Counted from the first letter of the stretch, positions 8,207-17,737 are shown. The stretch is DNA of 57,192 bases from Sphingobacterium composti (GCF_009829075.1 NZ_WUQZ01000022.1:1-57192), one strand, 5' to 3'. Notes: generated by a model not told the origin, from the sequence alone. A program made the numbers and translations.

Positions 8207-9382
8207 CTATTCAGATGAAATTGGCATTGGATCAAATGATGATTGTACTTTCGGATTATACACAGCAACTCCTACCATTGAATCGGCACATCCATAATAC
8301 ATATACCATTGTGATTTATAAAACACTAAGCCCTGTAAGAATACGGTACCATCTGCATATTGACCACTTTTCTCAAAAGCCTCCATTGGTCGCATAAATG
8401 GAATATCCATTCTTTCTAATACTTTTGATGGGTCCTCTTTGTCGAACAATACTTGACCGCCACTATATGTTCCTGTAGGTAGACGCTTGTCTGCAAATTG
8501 AGTTTCATTATGATTTTTACCGTTGTAAATCAATAATATTCCTTTATCAGTTTTTACCGCAGGAGGTCCACACTCTGTTAGTGCACTATCGAAATAACCT
8601 TCACGTACATCAATGAATTTTGCTGGATTACCGACAGAATCCAATACTGGCTCCCAATCAATTAAATTATCCGAGGTAGCGCCATGAACACCATGTTCTC
8701 CGAAATACATAAAATATTTACCATTTACCTTAGAAACAACAAGTCGATTATCCTTAACTTCTGTCACGATGGAAGCCGATTTATGAGGCGTGGTCATAAA
8801 TTTTGAATACTTAGCATGTTGGAATATTGGACCATGTTTCTGCCATTCCCTAAGATTTTTAGACGTAGCGACTCCTAGTCTTGGTGTATCCCTATTCCAT
8901 TGCGTATAGAAAACAACAAAAGTACCATCATCTGTCACCGCTACACGTGGATCTTCTATACCGCCTGGCCATTCGTATTTCTTCTGCTCATCTTCATCAG
9001 GAAATAAAACAGGCTCAGGAAACCTTGTGAAATTAATACCATCTAAACTATAAGCTAAACCGAGTCTAGACGTACGAAAACCTATCCCTATTCCAAATTT
9101 ATCTTCTGCACGATATAACATAAATACTGTATCATCTTTGACAACTGCACCAGGATTAAATGTATCATTCTCTTCCCAACGAACCATCTTTTTTGACATG
9201 GGATCAAAAAATGTAGTTGTAGAATCAGGCTTCATGATAGGATTAACATCTGCTGGACGTACAAAGCCGCCTAAATACCAAATAGTATCTTTCGGGTCAT
9301 CATTCTTCACGGAAGAAGAATTCGTACAATTTGTCAAAACACCGATGACAGGTATTAGAAATATTAAATTAAGTAACTTCAT
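8207..9382 (-). CDS. GH130 family glycoside phosphorylase/hydrolase, lipoprotein
   Basis: A 391-residue protein with a signal peptide and a probable lipobox ending VLTNC (Cys19), so likely surface or periplasmic. The five-bladed beta-propeller GH130 motifs are clear: FNPGAVVKDDTVFMLYRAED, GGIEDPRV (catalytic acid Asp), MTTPHKSASI, CGPPAV, LIYNGKN. Characterised members are mannoside phosphorylases or, in some secreted lineages, beta-1,2-mannosidases. Export argues for hydrolysis, because intracellular phosphorylases conserve bond energy. It lies between SusD and the ROK kinase. Confidence 0.85.
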   Translation of the reverse strand: MKLLNLIFLIPVIGVLTNCTNSSSVKNDDPKDTIWYLGGFVRPADVNPIMKPDSTTTFFDPMSKKMVRWEENDTFNPGAVVKDDTVFMLYRAEDKFGIGIGFRTSRLGLAYSLDGINFTRFPEPVLFPDEDEQKKYEWPGGIEDPRVAVTDDGTFVVFYTQWNRDTPRLGVATSKNLREWQKHGPIFQHAKYSKFMTTPHKSASIVTEVKDNRLVVSKVNGKYFMYFGEHGVHGATSDNLIDWEPVLDSVGNPAKFIDVREGYFDSALTECGPPAVKTDKGILLIYNGKNHNETQFADKRLPTGTYSGGQVLFDKEDPSKVLERMDIPFMRPMEAFEKSGQYADGTVFLQGLVFYKSQWYMYYGCADSMVGVAVYNPKVQSSFDPMPISSE

Positions 9383-9403
9383 CTATAAATAGTTTAAAAT
9401 TGA

Positions 9404-10867
9404 TTAATAATCTGGATTTTGTGATATTTTACCTACTGTTTTATCTACCTCCGCTTGAGGAATAGGATATAACATATGTTTATCTGCAAATGGTTTTCCC
9501 ATTCCTGTTAATGTTTGCTTCGCAATCTTCCAACGCTTTAAATCGGACAATCTATGACTCTCCATACCTAATTCTACCCTTCTTTCTTGCTGAAGCCAAG
9601 TCATAGCTTGGCTAGCATCAGTACTCGTAGGACGATCAGGCAATATAGAATTATTACCTCCGCGCGCACGTTGACGTATTCGATTTATAATAGCAATACC
9701 TGCGGGAATTTGTCCATCCTTGATTAATGCTTCAGCTTTCCATAACAATACATCAGCATATCGAATATAAATTCTATTTACAGGCGAATTATCATTACCC
9801 TTAAAACCAATATCTTTGGCGCCTAAAAGTTTGAAAACAGCACGTACAGTATCGGCAACATTTGCCGTTAATTCCTTTCTTGGGTCACCATTTTCAAATG
9901 AGTTTAAAAAATTAGTGGATGGAGCCATAAATCCCCAGCCCATTAATGCGGTAAAACCATTTCCCCTGCTAGGCTGCAAACCAGTCTGATGGTCATAAAT
10001 AAAAATATTTTCTTTTTCTAAGTATGATTTTGTTTCATCAAATGCATCAAAATAATTAGCATTGAGGTCATAAAAACCTAATTGTTCAAGAGCATTTACT
10101 TGAGTGATTACTTCCTTCCAATTTTCTTCAAATAAAGCAACTTTCGCTAATAATGCAATCGCTGCGCCCTTGGATGCTCTCCATTTCTCAGCATCATTAC
10201 TAAATTTTGTGTTCGGCAATCCATCAATTGCATTTTTCAAATCTGCCTTTATTTGATTATATACATCAGATTTACTCGAACGTACTGCTACTTCGTAAGC
10301 TTCATTAAAATTTGATAGTGGCTTGAGCAATAATGGAACGTCACCAAATAATTTCACAAGATCGAAATAGAAAAAAGCACGTAAAAATGATGCTTCCCCT
10401 AACAATCGAATGCGTTGTGATTCTGCAATATTTAGTTTGGCCAAAGTAGTCTCATCAGTAAGTTGGAAAATTGCTGTATTACTTCTGGAAATTCCTTCGT
10501 AATTGTATTTCCAAATTCCAGCGAAAGCACCATTCTCAGGAGTGAAATTGTAATTTGCAATATCATCCATCCATGCTTGATCTCCATCAGGATTCCATTT
10601 CTTCATAGCGTCGCCAGACGCAATATCTTCTAACAAAAAATCAGGACGTATAACTAGTCCTCCATTCCAATCCCAGTCGCCATATATATTTAATGTATAA
10701 GACAGTGGTCGATAAGCATTTTCGATACCAGTGCGCACTGTACCCTCAGTAGGATCAACTTGCACTTGTTCTTTTGTAAGAATACCAATTGGATCTTTTT
10801 CCAAATATTTAGAACAACTCGTAGATAATAGTATTATCACTACAAGTAATAAATTAATTTTTCTCAT
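9404..10867 (-). CDS. SusD-like glycan-binding lipoprotein
   Basis: A 487-residue RagB/SusD protein. The signal peptide ends in the lipobox STSC (Cys18). Family features follow: EKDPIGILTKEQV at the N-terminus, helical TPR-like segments (RLLGEASFLRAFFYFDLVKLFGDVPL), and the closing RRVELGMESHRLSDLKRWK and NPDY. It forms the lid of the outer-membrane transporter encoded just upstream by the SusC gene (3 nt apart), binding oligosaccharide at the cell surface. Confidence 0.96.
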   Translation of the reverse strand: MRKINLLLVVIILLSTSCSKYLEKDPIGILTKEQVQVDPTEGTVRTGIENAYRPLSYTLNIYGDWDWNGGLVIRPDFLLEDIASGDAMKKWNPDGDQAWMDDIANYNFTPENGAFAGIWKYNYEGISRSNTAIFQLTDETTLAKLNIAESQRIRLLGEASFLRAFFYFDLVKLFGDVPLLLKPLSNFNEAYEVAVRSSKSDVYNQIKADLKNAIDGLPNTKFSNDAEKWRASKGAAIALLAKVALFEENWKEVITQVNALEQLGFYDLNANYFDAFDETKSYLEKENIFIYDHQTGLQPSRGNGFTALMGWGFMAPSTNFLNSFENGDPRKELTANVADTVRAVFKLLGAKDIGFKGNDNSPVNRIYIRYADVLLWKAEALIKDGQIPAGIAIINRIRQRARGGNNSILPDRPTSTDASQAMTWLQQERRVELGMESHRLSDLKRWKIAKQTLTGMGKPFADKHMLYPIPQAEVDKTVGKISQNPDY

Positions 10868-10870
10868 GAC

Positions 10871-13800
10871 TTAGAAGTTAAAATTAAGACCTAATAATAC
10901 TGACCTAGATTGCGGATAGGTGCCTCGATCTATCAAATCTGTTGTTTCAGGATCTAAACCCCCATATTTTGTCCATGTAAATAAGTTCTGCGCTGACACG
11001 TATAATCGCGCATTGTTAATGCCTAATTTTTTGACATAATCACTAAAGGAATATCCTAACTCCACATTTTTAAGTCGTAAGTAGGATGCATCTTCAATAT
11101 ATAAAGATGAAAATTTACTAATACCAGTGTCTTCAAAAGCTACCCGCGGTAAGGTATTTGATGAACCTTCTCCGTCCCAGGCCCCTAACATTCGTTCACT
11201 ATAATTGAATGGACGAGTATCAAAATCTATTATACGCATACCATCATTGTAACGATCTACCTTACTTACTCCTTGAAAAAAGATATTCAAATCAATTTTT
11301 TTGTAATCAAATCCTGCAAAAAAACCATAACTCCATTTTGGTATAGGATTTCCAATATATGTTCTATCCATATCGTTGATTATACCATCTTCGTTAATAT
11401 CTTTAAACTTAATGTCACCAGGCTTATTAGTTGGATTTGCTACAGCATGTAGGTGGCTAGTAATCTCAGCGCTATTTTGATAAATACCTTCCATTTGATA
11501 ACCATAATAAACATCTAGAGGATGGCCAATCTCCGCACGCGAATAAGTACCAATAATGCGTGGTACATTTTCATGCAAACCAACAACCTTGTTATTTACA
11601 CTACTTATATTCCCTCCAAAATGATAAAAGCCACTGTCGCCAATTTTATTTCTATATTTTGCACTTAACTCAAACCCCTTATTGTCGACTTGTCCGGCAT
11701 TTACATAAGTAGCATCCACATTTCCTATGAATGTAGGTAAGCTTACTGCCAAAAGAATATCTTGTGTTTTTTTATGGTAAATATCGGCGTATATCTCTAG
11801 TGTATTGTTTAGCAAACGTAAGTCTAACCCAAAGTTATTTTGCAATGTGCTCTCCCATCTTAGCTGCGGATTTCCATATCTGGTAATGTTGCCTTCTCTA
11901 CTGAAAAGTGATAAATAGGCATAATTAGGAAGATTTTGGTTTCCCAATTTACCTGAACTTACTCTAAATTTTAAATAATTGATAGTTGAATTTTCGGGAA
12001 AGAAATCTTCATTACTCAAAGTCCATCCTAATGCAATGGATGGAAAGTACCCCCATTTATTGTCAGTACCAAATCTTGAGGAAGCATCAGCACGCACATT
12101 CCCTGTTACACTATATTTATTTTTATATGAATAAGTAGCAGAGCTAAACATGGAGAATAGCGCCCATTCTTGGGCAAACCCACCATTCCATAGATCCTGT
12201 CCAGTTCCACCCAAATCTAAATATTGAAATCTGTCTAGCGTATATTCAAATCTTCGACGTGAAGCATTTATTGAATTACTTTGATTATTAATGAATTCTG
12301 ACCCTACCAAAGCATTTATAAGGTGATCGCCAAATGTTTTGTCATAACTTAATACATTATTCCAAGTAATGATATAATCTTCTCCACGATCCTCATTTAA
12401 TCCATTAGGTCTGTTGTGACGCCCTTGCCCCACATCAACAGTAGGATCGACACGTTCATCATCACCAAAATTCTGCATAAACAACTTGTTATGATTAAAA
12501 TTAAGCTCTACCCCTACATTAGATCTAAATCGTAATGATTTGTCTGACACTAAATCAAATGCCGCTTCTACATTTCCAAACAACTTGAATTGTCTTTGAT
12601 TATTATCCGAATAATTAGCTAAGGCTATTGGGTTTTGAGTCCATTCATATAAGTTTGATTGAAAATTTCTGGGATTTACATAAAATGGTAAATCAGTATA
12701 TGGATTATCAACGCTATAAGTTGGATCACTAGGGTCTTTAAAAACACTCAATACAGGAGGTCTGAGAAGTGCATGACGTATAATTCCCGGCACATCACCT
12801 CTCGATGATACCACCATTTTATCTTGATGATTCAACAAAATATTACTTTTAATTTCTACTCTATCGCTTAACTTGGCCTTCACATTTGACCTTAGCTCTA
12901 TACGTCTATACTTATCATTGTCATAGATAACAATACCATCTTGGTCATAGTAACCACTTGAGAACATATAAGAAACACGGTCAGTAGCTCCAGATGCTGA
13001 TAATTGAAAACTTTTTGTTTTGCCTTGTTCGAATAGTTCGTTCAGCCAATTGGTATTAGCGATATCCGTTCTGCCCTTCTGACTTATATATGGATTTGTT
13101 CCCGATGAATATGTATTGCTCCAAGCTTTTTCCAAAGTATTTAAATAGTCCGAAGTGTTCATCATCTTAGGAAGATTCACGGCAGAATTAATTCCTGTAA
13201 ATGCATTGACTTCAAATTTTGCACTACCTATCTTACCAGACTTCGTCGTAATCAAGATTACACCTGCTGCTGCACGCGACCCATAAATAGACGCTGAAGA
13301 AGCATCCTTAAGAACAGTAATTGACTCAATATCCGCAGGATTAACAAAACTAAAATTGGTAGTTGGAATTCCATCGACAACAAACAAAGGAGAATTATTA
13401 CCAATTGTTCCGATACCTCTGACACGAATATCAATGGCATCTCCTGGTTGACCAGTAGATTGGGTAATATTTACACCAGATGCTTGACCTTGTAACATTT
13501 GCGCTATATCTTGTACACGTCTTTTTTGCGCTACTTGCATATCCACCCTACTCACTGCTCCAGAAATATTGGACTCTTTCAAACTATTGTATCCAACTAT
13601 TACTACCTCTTCTACATCCTTAATACTACTGTTGAGGGATATTTCAAGATTATATAATGATGAAAGCACCATTGATCCAGACGTATATCCAGTATAAGTA
13701 ACAACTAACTCGTCCCCAATATTACCTGAAATGGAAAATTCACCGAAAGCATTCGTTAATGTTGTCACATTGGTTTTAGTATTTCGAACTGATGCTCCTG

Positions 13801-13978
13801 ATAATGGAGTACTTTCGCTACTTAGTACTTTACCCTTGTAGATTTGTTGTTGAAAATTAATGTGTCTACTTGAATCATCTACTTCCCCATAGAGGTATAT
13901 TACTGGGGCCCAGACACTAACAGAAATATAACAGGCATATGCTGTTATCCGTATAATGTATAACTTTAGTTTGTGCAT
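10871..13978 (-). CDS. SusC/RagA-family TonB-dependent outer-membrane transporter
   Basis: A 1035-residue protein. After an N-terminal hydrophobic signal comes a carboxypeptidase-regulatory-like beta-sandwich (GKVLSSESTPLSGASVRN ... LVVTYTGY), then the TonB box region VEEVVIVGYN, the plug (VRGIGTIGNNSPLFVVDGIP, DASSASIYGSRAAAGVILITTK), and a 22-strand barrel ending in NFNF. It imports glycan fragments using TonB energy with its SusD partner. It is the first gene of the PUL operon, 25-56 nt downstream of an operator palindrome and promoter. Confidence 0.97.
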   Translation of the reverse strand: MHKLKLYIIRITAYACYISVSVWAPVIYLYGEVDDSSRHINFQQQIYKGKVLSSESTPLSGASVRNTKTNVTTLTNAFGEFSISGNIGDELVVTYTGYTSGSMVLSSLYNLEISLNSSIKDVEEVVIVGYNSLKESNISGAVSRVDMQVAQKRRVQDIAQMLQGQASGVNITQSTGQPGDAIDIRVRGIGTIGNNSPLFVVDGIPTTNFSFVNPADIESITVLKDASSASIYGSRAAAGVILITTKSGKIGSAKFEVNAFTGINSAVNLPKMMNTSDYLNTLEKAWSNTYSSGTNPYISQKGRTDIANTNWLNELFEQGKTKSFQLSASGATDRVSYMFSSGYYDQDGIVIYDNDKYRRIELRSNVKAKLSDRVEIKSNILLNHQDKMVVSSRGDVPGIIRHALLRPPVLSVFKDPSDPTYSVDNPYTDLPFYVNPRNFQSNLYEWTQNPIALANYSDNNQRQFKLFGNVEAAFDLVSDKSLRFRSNVGVELNFNHNKLFMQNFGDDERVDPTVDVGQGRHNRPNGLNEDRGEDYIITWNNVLSYDKTFGDHLINALVGSEFINNQSNSINASRRRFEYTLDRFQYLDLGGTGQDLWNGGFAQEWALFSMFSSATYSYKNKYSVTGNVRADASSRFGTDNKWGYFPSIALGWTLSNEDFFPENSTINYLKFRVSSGKLGNQNLPNYAYLSLFSREGNITRYGNPQLRWESTLQNNFGLDLRLLNNTLEIYADIYHKKTQDILLAVSLPTFIGNVDATYVNAGQVDNKGFELSAKYRNKIGDSGFYHFGGNISSVNNKVVGLHENVPRIIGTYSRAEIGHPLDVYYGYQMEGIYQNSAEITSHLHAVANPTNKPGDIKFKDINEDGIINDMDRTYIGNPIPKWSYGFFAGFDYKKIDLNIFFQGVSKVDRYNDGMRIIDFDTRPFNYSERMLGAWDGEGSSNTLPRVAFEDTGISKFSSLYIEDASYLRLKNVELGYSFSDYVKKLGINNARLYVSAQNLFTWTKYGGLDPETTDLIDRGTYPQSRSVLLGLNFNF

Positions 13979-14003
13979 AATGATTTATATTGGTTATAAA
14001 ATT

Positions 14004-14023
14004 TTGCAAAACCGGTTTTGCAA
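14004..14023. promoter_or_regulatory. Putative LacI-family operator
   Basis: A perfect 20-bp palindrome, TTGCAAAACCGGTTTTGCAA, with the central CG step typical of LacI-family operators. It begins 26 bp before the susC ATG, immediately downstream of the predicted -7 box, so bound repressor would block initiation. The LacI gene is directly upstream. I found no second copy in the window. Confidence 0.8.
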
Positions 14024-14029
14024 TTGAAG

Positions 14030-14061
14030 TAAAATTATAGCATATATTTAATATATCCAAA
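14030..14061 (-). promoter_or_regulatory. Putative PUL promoter in front of susC
   Basis: On the minus strand TTTG (14061-14058) and TAATTTTA (14037-14030) are 20 nt apart. This resembles the Bacteroidota -33/-7 promoter TTTG-N19/20-TAnnTTTG with one mismatch at the last base. The -33 box lies just outside the lacI stop codon. Confidence 0.55.
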
Positions 14062-14062
14062 T

Positions 14063-15079
14063 TTATTTTTTAGTGCTATCTCTAATTATCAATTTTGAGG
14101 GAATAATGAACTCTTCTACTTCTCCAGTATTCTCTTTCAGCTGCGATATAATACTATTTACAGCTTTTAGTGCTAATTCTTCCAAAGGCTGACTTACACA
14201 AGTAATAGTCGGAGTATATAATTCAAATAAATCATGATCATCGAATGCGACCATTCCGAATTTATTAGTGTAATTAATATTTTGTAAAATTTTCAAAGTC
14301 TTCACACACAAATAGTTTGTACTGAAGTAAAGTGCATCCATATTTGGGTATGTTTTAAACATACTTTGAATTTTTAGCGTAAACTCATCGATAGAACTTT
14401 GATATGGCAACTTAATTATAATTGATTCAACAGAATTATCACTGACTACATCCTCATAACCTTTTAACCTATCTAGCATTTGAGGTTGTGAAGATTCAAT
14501 TGTTATGAATCCAATTCTAGAAAATCCATTATCGAATAGATGTTGAACAGCATTTTTACTTGCAACATAATTATCTGTTCCTACATAGTTTGCTTCGACA
14601 CCCTCAACCCGTCGATCAAAAAGAACTAAGGGTAGTTTTTTCTTAAGAATTTTTTCAATAGGTGACTTTTGTCCTAATGTAGGAGATAATATAATTCCTT
14701 CCACTTTTTTTTCAAGCATCATATTCAAGATTTCATTTGCATTATCTTGATTACCTAATGTACTGCTGTAAAAAACGTGATAACCATATTGTCGTAATTT
14801 CTCCTCTATATAGAGTGCGATTGGTCCAAAGAAAGAATCACCTATATTCTCAACAATGAGTCCGATTGTGTGAGATTTTCCTGTAGCAAGACTCTTTGCC
14901 AAAGCATTTGGTTTATAACCTATTTCCTCAACATAATCCAAAATACGTTTAGCTAATGACTGACTTATACGTCCTTGCTCAGCTTTACCATTTATTACTA
15001 ATGAAACTGTAGATTTAGAAACTTTAAGATGTTTGGCAATATCGTTAATTGACATATTTAGTATTCTGTTAAACAGCAA
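14063..15079 (-). CDS. LacI-family transcriptional regulator of the PUL
   Basis: A 338-residue protein, or 330 if translation starts at ATG 15055 (MSINDIAKHLKVSKS), where LacI proteins normally begin; the eight extra residues have no family match. The N-terminal helix-turn-helix (INDIAKHLKVSKSTVSLVING) and hinge helix (KPNALAKSLATG) bind DNA. The periplasmic-binding-protein-like domain (TIGLIVENIGDSFFGP, VEGIILSP, LVLFDRR) senses a sugar. It lies upstream of and in line with susC, and most likely controls the palindrome at 14004-14023. Confidence 0.93.
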   Translation of the reverse strand: MLFNRILNMSINDIAKHLKVSKSTVSLVINGKAEQGRISQSLAKRILDYVEEIGYKPNALAKSLATGKSHTIGLIVENIGDSFFGPIALYIEEKLRQYGYHVFYSSTLGNQDNANEILNMMLEKKVEGIILSPTLGQKSPIEKILKKKLPLVLFDRRVEGVEANYVGTDNYVASKNAVQHLFDNGFSRIGFITIESSQPQMLDRLKGYEDVVSDNSVESIIIKLPYQSSIDEFTLKIQSMFKTYPNMDALYFSTNYLCVKTLKILQNINYTNKFGMVAFDDHDLFELYTPTITCVSQPLEELALKAVNSIISQLKENTGEVEEFIIPSKLIIRDSTKK

Positions 15080-15236
15080 TATTAATAACTAAATTTAACT
15101 TTTAGAGACACTATCGTAAATTATCATTTATTAAGTTTAAAAAGCTGGGTTAATGAACTACAAAATCAAATGACAACTAAGTGTACTTTTTACAATAAGT
15201 AAACCATTGTAACACAAATCTTTCAGATATAATCCC

Positions 15237-15244
15237 TACCTTTG
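15237..15244 (+). promoter_or_regulatory. Promoter -7 box of the MFS gene
   Basis: TACCTTTG matches TAnnTTTG exactly and lies 20 nt before the ATG at 15265. No clear -33 TTTG at the right spacing. Confidence 0.5.
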
Positions 15245-15264
15245 CACTGTCTAAAATAGTATAT

Positions 15265-16461
15265 ATGTCAATAAATAAAGGACTAATAGCTCTTGCTTTT
15301 GGTGGTTTAGCCATTGGAATGACAGAGTTTACCATGATGGGAATCTTGCCCGATATAGCGAAAGATGTTAACATCGATATTCCAACAGCTAGTAATTTAA
15401 TAGGACTCTATGCATTAGGAGTTGTAGTCGGAGCTCCTACCCTTGTGGCCGCTACATCGAAATATCCTGCAAAGAATGTTTTACTTTTTTTAATGTTGTT
15501 GTTCTTCGTATTCAACGCTATATTCACATTAGCACCTAATCAATGGAGCTTGTTTGTTTCACGTTTTGTATCAGGACTACCACATGGGGCTTTTTTTGGT
15601 ATCGGATCAGTTGTTGCCTCAAAACTAGCAAAACCTGGTAAGGAAGCTCAGGCCATATCTATTATGTTCACGGGAATGACATTAGCCAATTTGGCTGGAG
15701 TACCTTTGGGTACATATATAGGACACTACTACGATTGGCGCATTACATATGGAGTTATTAGTTTGTTAGGATTACTTACTTTCTTGACTATATATCTATG
15801 GATGCCAAATTTTCCAGCCAATAAGGACAGTAATATTAAGAAACAAATCAGTTACTTCAAGCGTTGGGATGCTTGGTTAATTATTGCGATCATTTCTATA
15901 GGTACTGGAGGCTTATTTGCATGGATCAGTTATATTGCAAAATTAGTGACTACTGTCTCTGGTCTAGCAGAGGGAAATGTATCTATAATAATGATATTGA
16001 TTGGAGCTGGTATGTGTGTAGGGAACCTTCTTGGGGGTAAAGTGGCAGACACCCTTTCCCCTAGCAAAGCAGCTATTGCTTGCTTCTTAGCTATGGCTAC
16101 GTGTCTACTTGTACTTTTCTTCATTGCTCACATTACTATTTTAGCTTATCCAATGGCATTTATCACAGGAATGATTGCTTTTAGTATCGCTCCTTCTTTG
16201 CAAATGATGCTTATTAATAATGCGAAAGGCGCTGAAACATTTGCGGCATCTGCTGGACAAGCAGCTTTTAATATTGGTAATTCTATAGGCGCATACTTAG
16301 GCGCAATACCAATTATATATGGGTTTACATATAATTACCCTTCATTGGTAGGGGTCGTAATGGCTAGTATTGGAGCAATTTTGACCTATGTATTCTTAGT
16401 AAAAGTAGAGATGAAAGGCGCAACAGTACCCGTTAAACAGGAAGAATACTGCCTAGATTAA
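15265..16461 (+). CDS. DHA1-type MFS efflux transporter
   Basis: A 398-residue, 12-helix membrane protein. The N-terminus IALAFGGLAIGMTEFTMMGILPDIAKD is characteristic of the AraJ/PbuE-like arabinose-efflux group, as is FVSGLPHGAFFGIGSVVASKLA after helix 4. Such proteins export sugars, purines or drugs by proton antiport. It is transcribed away from the LacI gene; the shared 185-bp spacer holds its own promoter box but not the PUL operator, so it is probably not part of the regulon. Confidence 0.87.
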   Translation: MSINKGLIALAFGGLAIGMTEFTMMGILPDIAKDVNIDIPTASNLIGLYALGVVVGAPTLVAATSKYPAKNVLLFLMLLFFVFNAIFTLAPNQWSLFVSRFVSGLPHGAFFGIGSVVASKLAKPGKEAQAISIMFTGMTLANLAGVPLGTYIGHYYDWRITYGVISLLGLLTFLTIYLWMPNFPANKDSNIKKQISYFKRWDAWLIIAIISIGTGGLFAWISYIAKLVTTVSGLAEGNVSIIMILIGAGMCVGNLLGGKVADTLSPSKAAIACFLAMATCLLVLFFIAHITILAYPMAFITGMIAFSIAPSLQMMLINNAKGAETFAASAGQAAFNIGNSIGAYLGAIPIIYGFTYNYPSLVGVVMASIGAILTYVFLVKVEMKGATVPVKQEEYCLD

Positions 16462-16501
16462 TTTCAACACACTTTCCCAATTAGCAGAACTTAAAAAACA
16501 T

Positions 16502-16534
16502 AAAAAAAGCTCTTCAAAAAAAATGAAGAGCTTT
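16502..16534 (-). terminator. Intrinsic terminator of tRNA-Arg
   Basis: Minus-strand stem AAAGCTCTTCA/TGAAGAGCTTT followed by a T run, 9 nt past the tRNA. The same hairpin could also stop the incoming MFS transcript. Confidence 0.8.
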
Positions 16535-16542
16535 GAAAGACG

Positions 16543-16616
16543 TACGCCAAAAGGGATTCGAACCCCTGACCGACGGTTTAGAAAACCGTTGCTCTATCCA
16601 GCTGAGCTATTGGCGC
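16543..16616 (-). tRNA. tRNA-Arg (anticodon TCT)
   Basis: Minus strand: acceptor GCGCCAA/TTGGCGT (first pair G-T), D arm GCTC/GAGC, anticodon arm ACGGT-TTTCTAA-ACCGT, T arm AGGGG-TTCGAAT-CCCTT, discriminator A. Anticodon TCT reads AGA/AGG. CCA is not encoded. Confidence 0.96.
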
Positions 16617-16771
16617 CTCCCTTTCGGTAATACAAAAGTAGTGTTTTGTTCATTATTTGCAAAATATCAACGCTAAATTTTACCTTTATTTCAATAACTA
16701 TTTGCTAGACAATTGAATAAAATTTCTTAATTTCTTAATCTAGATTAAGAAATCGAATAGTAGGCAACATT

Positions 16772-16779
16772 TATCTTTG
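16772..16779 (+). promoter_or_regulatory. Promoter -7 box of the YceI gene
   Basis: TATCTTTG matches TAnnTTTG, 47 nt before the ATG at 16827, leaving a leader of about 40 nt. Confidence 0.4.
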
Positions 16780-16826
16780 TAATTGTTAGAAATAAATATT
16801 ATCCAACATATAAAAACTACGTAATT

Positions 16827-17351
16827 ATGGCAAATTGGCAATTAGACACAGCACACAGCGAGCTAGAATTTAAAGTTCGTCACATGATGATTTCAACTGT
16901 TAAAGGACAATTCAAAACTTTTGAAGTAAATGTTGAAAATGAATCCGATGATTTGACTGGTGCACAAGTAGAAGTTAAAATCGAAGTTGAATCGATTGAT
17001 ACAAAAAATGAACAACGTGATCAACATTTAAAAAGTTCTGACTTCTTTGATGCGTCAACTAATCCATATATCTTGTTTAAGTCTACGTCGATTAGTAAAG
17101 AAGACGATGATGAGTATAAAGTTAAAGGTGATTTAACTATTAAAGGAATTACAAAACCTATTTCTTTAGAAGTAGAATTTGGGGGTGTTGCTAAAGATCC
17201 TTGGGGAAATGATAAAATTGGTTATACTGTGAGCGGTAAATTAAATAGAACTGATTTTGATTTAACGTGGAATGCTGCATTAGAAACGGGTGGTGTAATG
17301 GTTTCAGAGGAAGTTAAGTTTTCAGCGGATTTACAATTTGTAAAATCTTAA
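16827..17351 (+). CDS. YceI family lipid-binding protein
   Basis: A 174-residue YceI domain covering the whole protein: WQLDTAHSELEFKVRHMMISTVKGQF at the start, QRDQHLKSSDFFDASTNPYI in the middle, GDLTIKGITKPISLEVEF and DFDLTWNAALETGG at the end. The family folds as a lipocalin-like barrel that binds polyisoprenoid lipids such as ubiquinone-8. This copy has no signal peptide, so it is probably cytoplasmic, unlike the E. coli periplasmic protein. Single-gene unit. Confidence 0.92.
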   Translation: MANWQLDTAHSELEFKVRHMMISTVKGQFKTFEVNVENESDDLTGAQVEVKIEVESIDTKNEQRDQHLKSSDFFDASTNPYILFKSTSISKEDDDEYKVKGDLTIKGITKPISLEVEFGGVAKDPWGNDKIGYTVSGKLNRTDFDLTWNAALETGGVMVSEEVKFSADLQFVKS

Positions 17352-17407
17352 TTTACAAACAAATAATCCTCTTATAGGCTTTAAAGGGATTTTATTTTAA
17401 AATAAAT

Positions 17408-17438
17408 TTTGCAAATCAGGGTAGAATTTCTACTTTTG
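17408..17438 (+). promoter_or_regulatory. Promoter of tRNA-Ser
   Basis: TTTG (17408-17411), a 19-nt spacer, then TACTTTTG (17431-17438): an exact Bacteroidota vegetative promoter. The mature tRNA starts 5 nt later. Confidence 0.85.
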
Positions 17439-17442
17439 TGGC

Positions 17443-17527
17443 GGAGAGCTGGCAGAGTGGTCGAATGCGGCGGTCTTGAAAACCGTTAACTGTAACAGGT
17501 TCGGGGGTTCGAATCCCTCGCTCTCCG
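17443..17527 (+). tRNA. tRNA-Ser (anticodon TGA)
   Basis: Acceptor GGAGAGC/GCTCTCC, anticodon loop CTTGAAA giving TGA, a long class II variable arm, T arm GGGGG-TTCGAAT-CCCTC and discriminator G. Length 85 nt. CCA is not encoded. Confidence 0.96.
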
Positions 17528-17532
17528 CAGAA

Positions 17533-17561
17533 AATCCTTTCAGTATTGAAAGGATTTTTTT
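17533..17561 (+). terminator. Intrinsic terminator of tRNA-Ser
   Basis: Ten-bp perfect stem AATCCTTTCA/TGAAAGGATT with a 4-nt loop and a T7 tail, 5 nt after the tRNA. Confidence 0.88.
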
Positions 17562-17737
17562 ATTTCCACAAACTTTGTCATAGAGCCATTTTAAATATTA
17601 AATATAATCAATTGTATATATTTACGATTTTCGAATTAGTAAATAGAAATACGTATAATATTGTAAAAAGAAATTAAGAAAGGGATTTTAATTATTAGCT
17701 AGACAAGATGTTATCAGACAATCTTATATAAAGTTTT

